Below, in pieces: positions 63,963-64,000 of a stretch of 64,000 nucleotides of DNA. How positions within the stretch are numbered: position 1 is the first letter of the stretch; each line of letters begins with the position of its first letter. Made by a program: the position numbers and the translations under genes. The notes beneath the pieces were generated by a model. The model was not told where the DNA came from and did no database searches. It saw only the letters and a program-made list of their open reading frames with translations. Source of the DNA: Rhizobium esperanzae (GTDB lineage: Bacteria > Pseudomonadota > Alphaproteobacteria > Rhizobiales > Rhizobiaceae); the NCBI RefSeq assembly GCF_002204185.1, contig NZ_MXPU01000016.1, forward strand, positions 62,001 to 126,000, read 5' to 3'.

Positions 63963-64000
63963 GCAGCGAATTCGAAAAATGAAGGACGGCCAAGGCCCGC

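Noticed and set aside
63808..63993. 61-aa minus-strand open frame at the window end
   Set aside because: It runs through the stem-loop and the 3' end of the zinc-ribbon gene and has no recognisable features.

Overview
The window reads as chromosome of a Rhizobiales bacterium, most likely Rhizobium (R. leguminosarum / R. etli group). Reasons: a CcrM-type GANTC methyltransferase, an alphaproteobacterial-length Smc, a PEP-synthesising pyruvate phosphate dikinase, DUF982 and DUF1499 proteins, GC-rich codon use, and many rhizobial intergenic mosaic repeats (RIME-like palindromes). These assignments rest on remembered family signatures; no database was searched.

Layout. 1-5.3 kb: a minus-strand operon thrC - M16 protease - GNAT acetyltransferase - membrane GGDEF protein, the last cut by the window edge. 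5.5-13.3 kb: a lipoprotein, a HAD phosphatase, a divergent MFS/LysR pair with a visible LysR-type palindrome, three tandem Gly/Ser/Thr-rich exported proteins, and an ArsR regulator divergent from a NIPSNAP/ABM pair. 13.4-22.7 kb: chromosome-maintenance genes (ccrM, mutY, a DciA-like DUF721 protein, a DsbA-like lipoprotein, smc) with a parDE toxin-antitoxin pair. 22.7-24.1 kb: an IS4-type insertion sequence with a frameshifted transposase, inserted in a palindromic repeat, with an 11-bp target duplication. 24.3-37.4 kb: GST, a candidate small RNA, ppdK, several small hypotheticals, a peroxiredoxin-like protein, esterase, NUDIX, and a saccharopine-dehydrogenase-like/DCC/MBL group.

37.5-45 kb: an AT-richer accessory island starting at tRNA-Gln(TTG). 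It carries an orphan 227-aa gene and a compact minus-strand operon: MmeI-like DNA methyltransferase, SF2 helicase, GIY-YIG/T5orf172 nuclease. I read this as an unusual multi-subunit restriction-modification (phage-defence) system; it is the strongest candidate for a poorly described system here. A Fic AMPylase gene with an N-terminal inhibitory motif lies just beyond.

47.6-64 kb: a TetR gene divergent from pspA-yiaA with three matching operators, a three-domain lysophospholipid transporter/acyltransferase/acyl-ACP synthetase, a 330-bp tandem repeat array, a small GIY-YIG protein, a Tet-type MFS pump, a 991-aa aminotransferase/hydroxyacid-dehydrogenase (SerC-SerA-like) fusion, tRNA-Pro(CGG), and a LexA-like S24 repressor. 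Four AGGTA-N7-TACCY sites tie that repressor to its own promoter region and to a two-gene operon 1.4 kb away.
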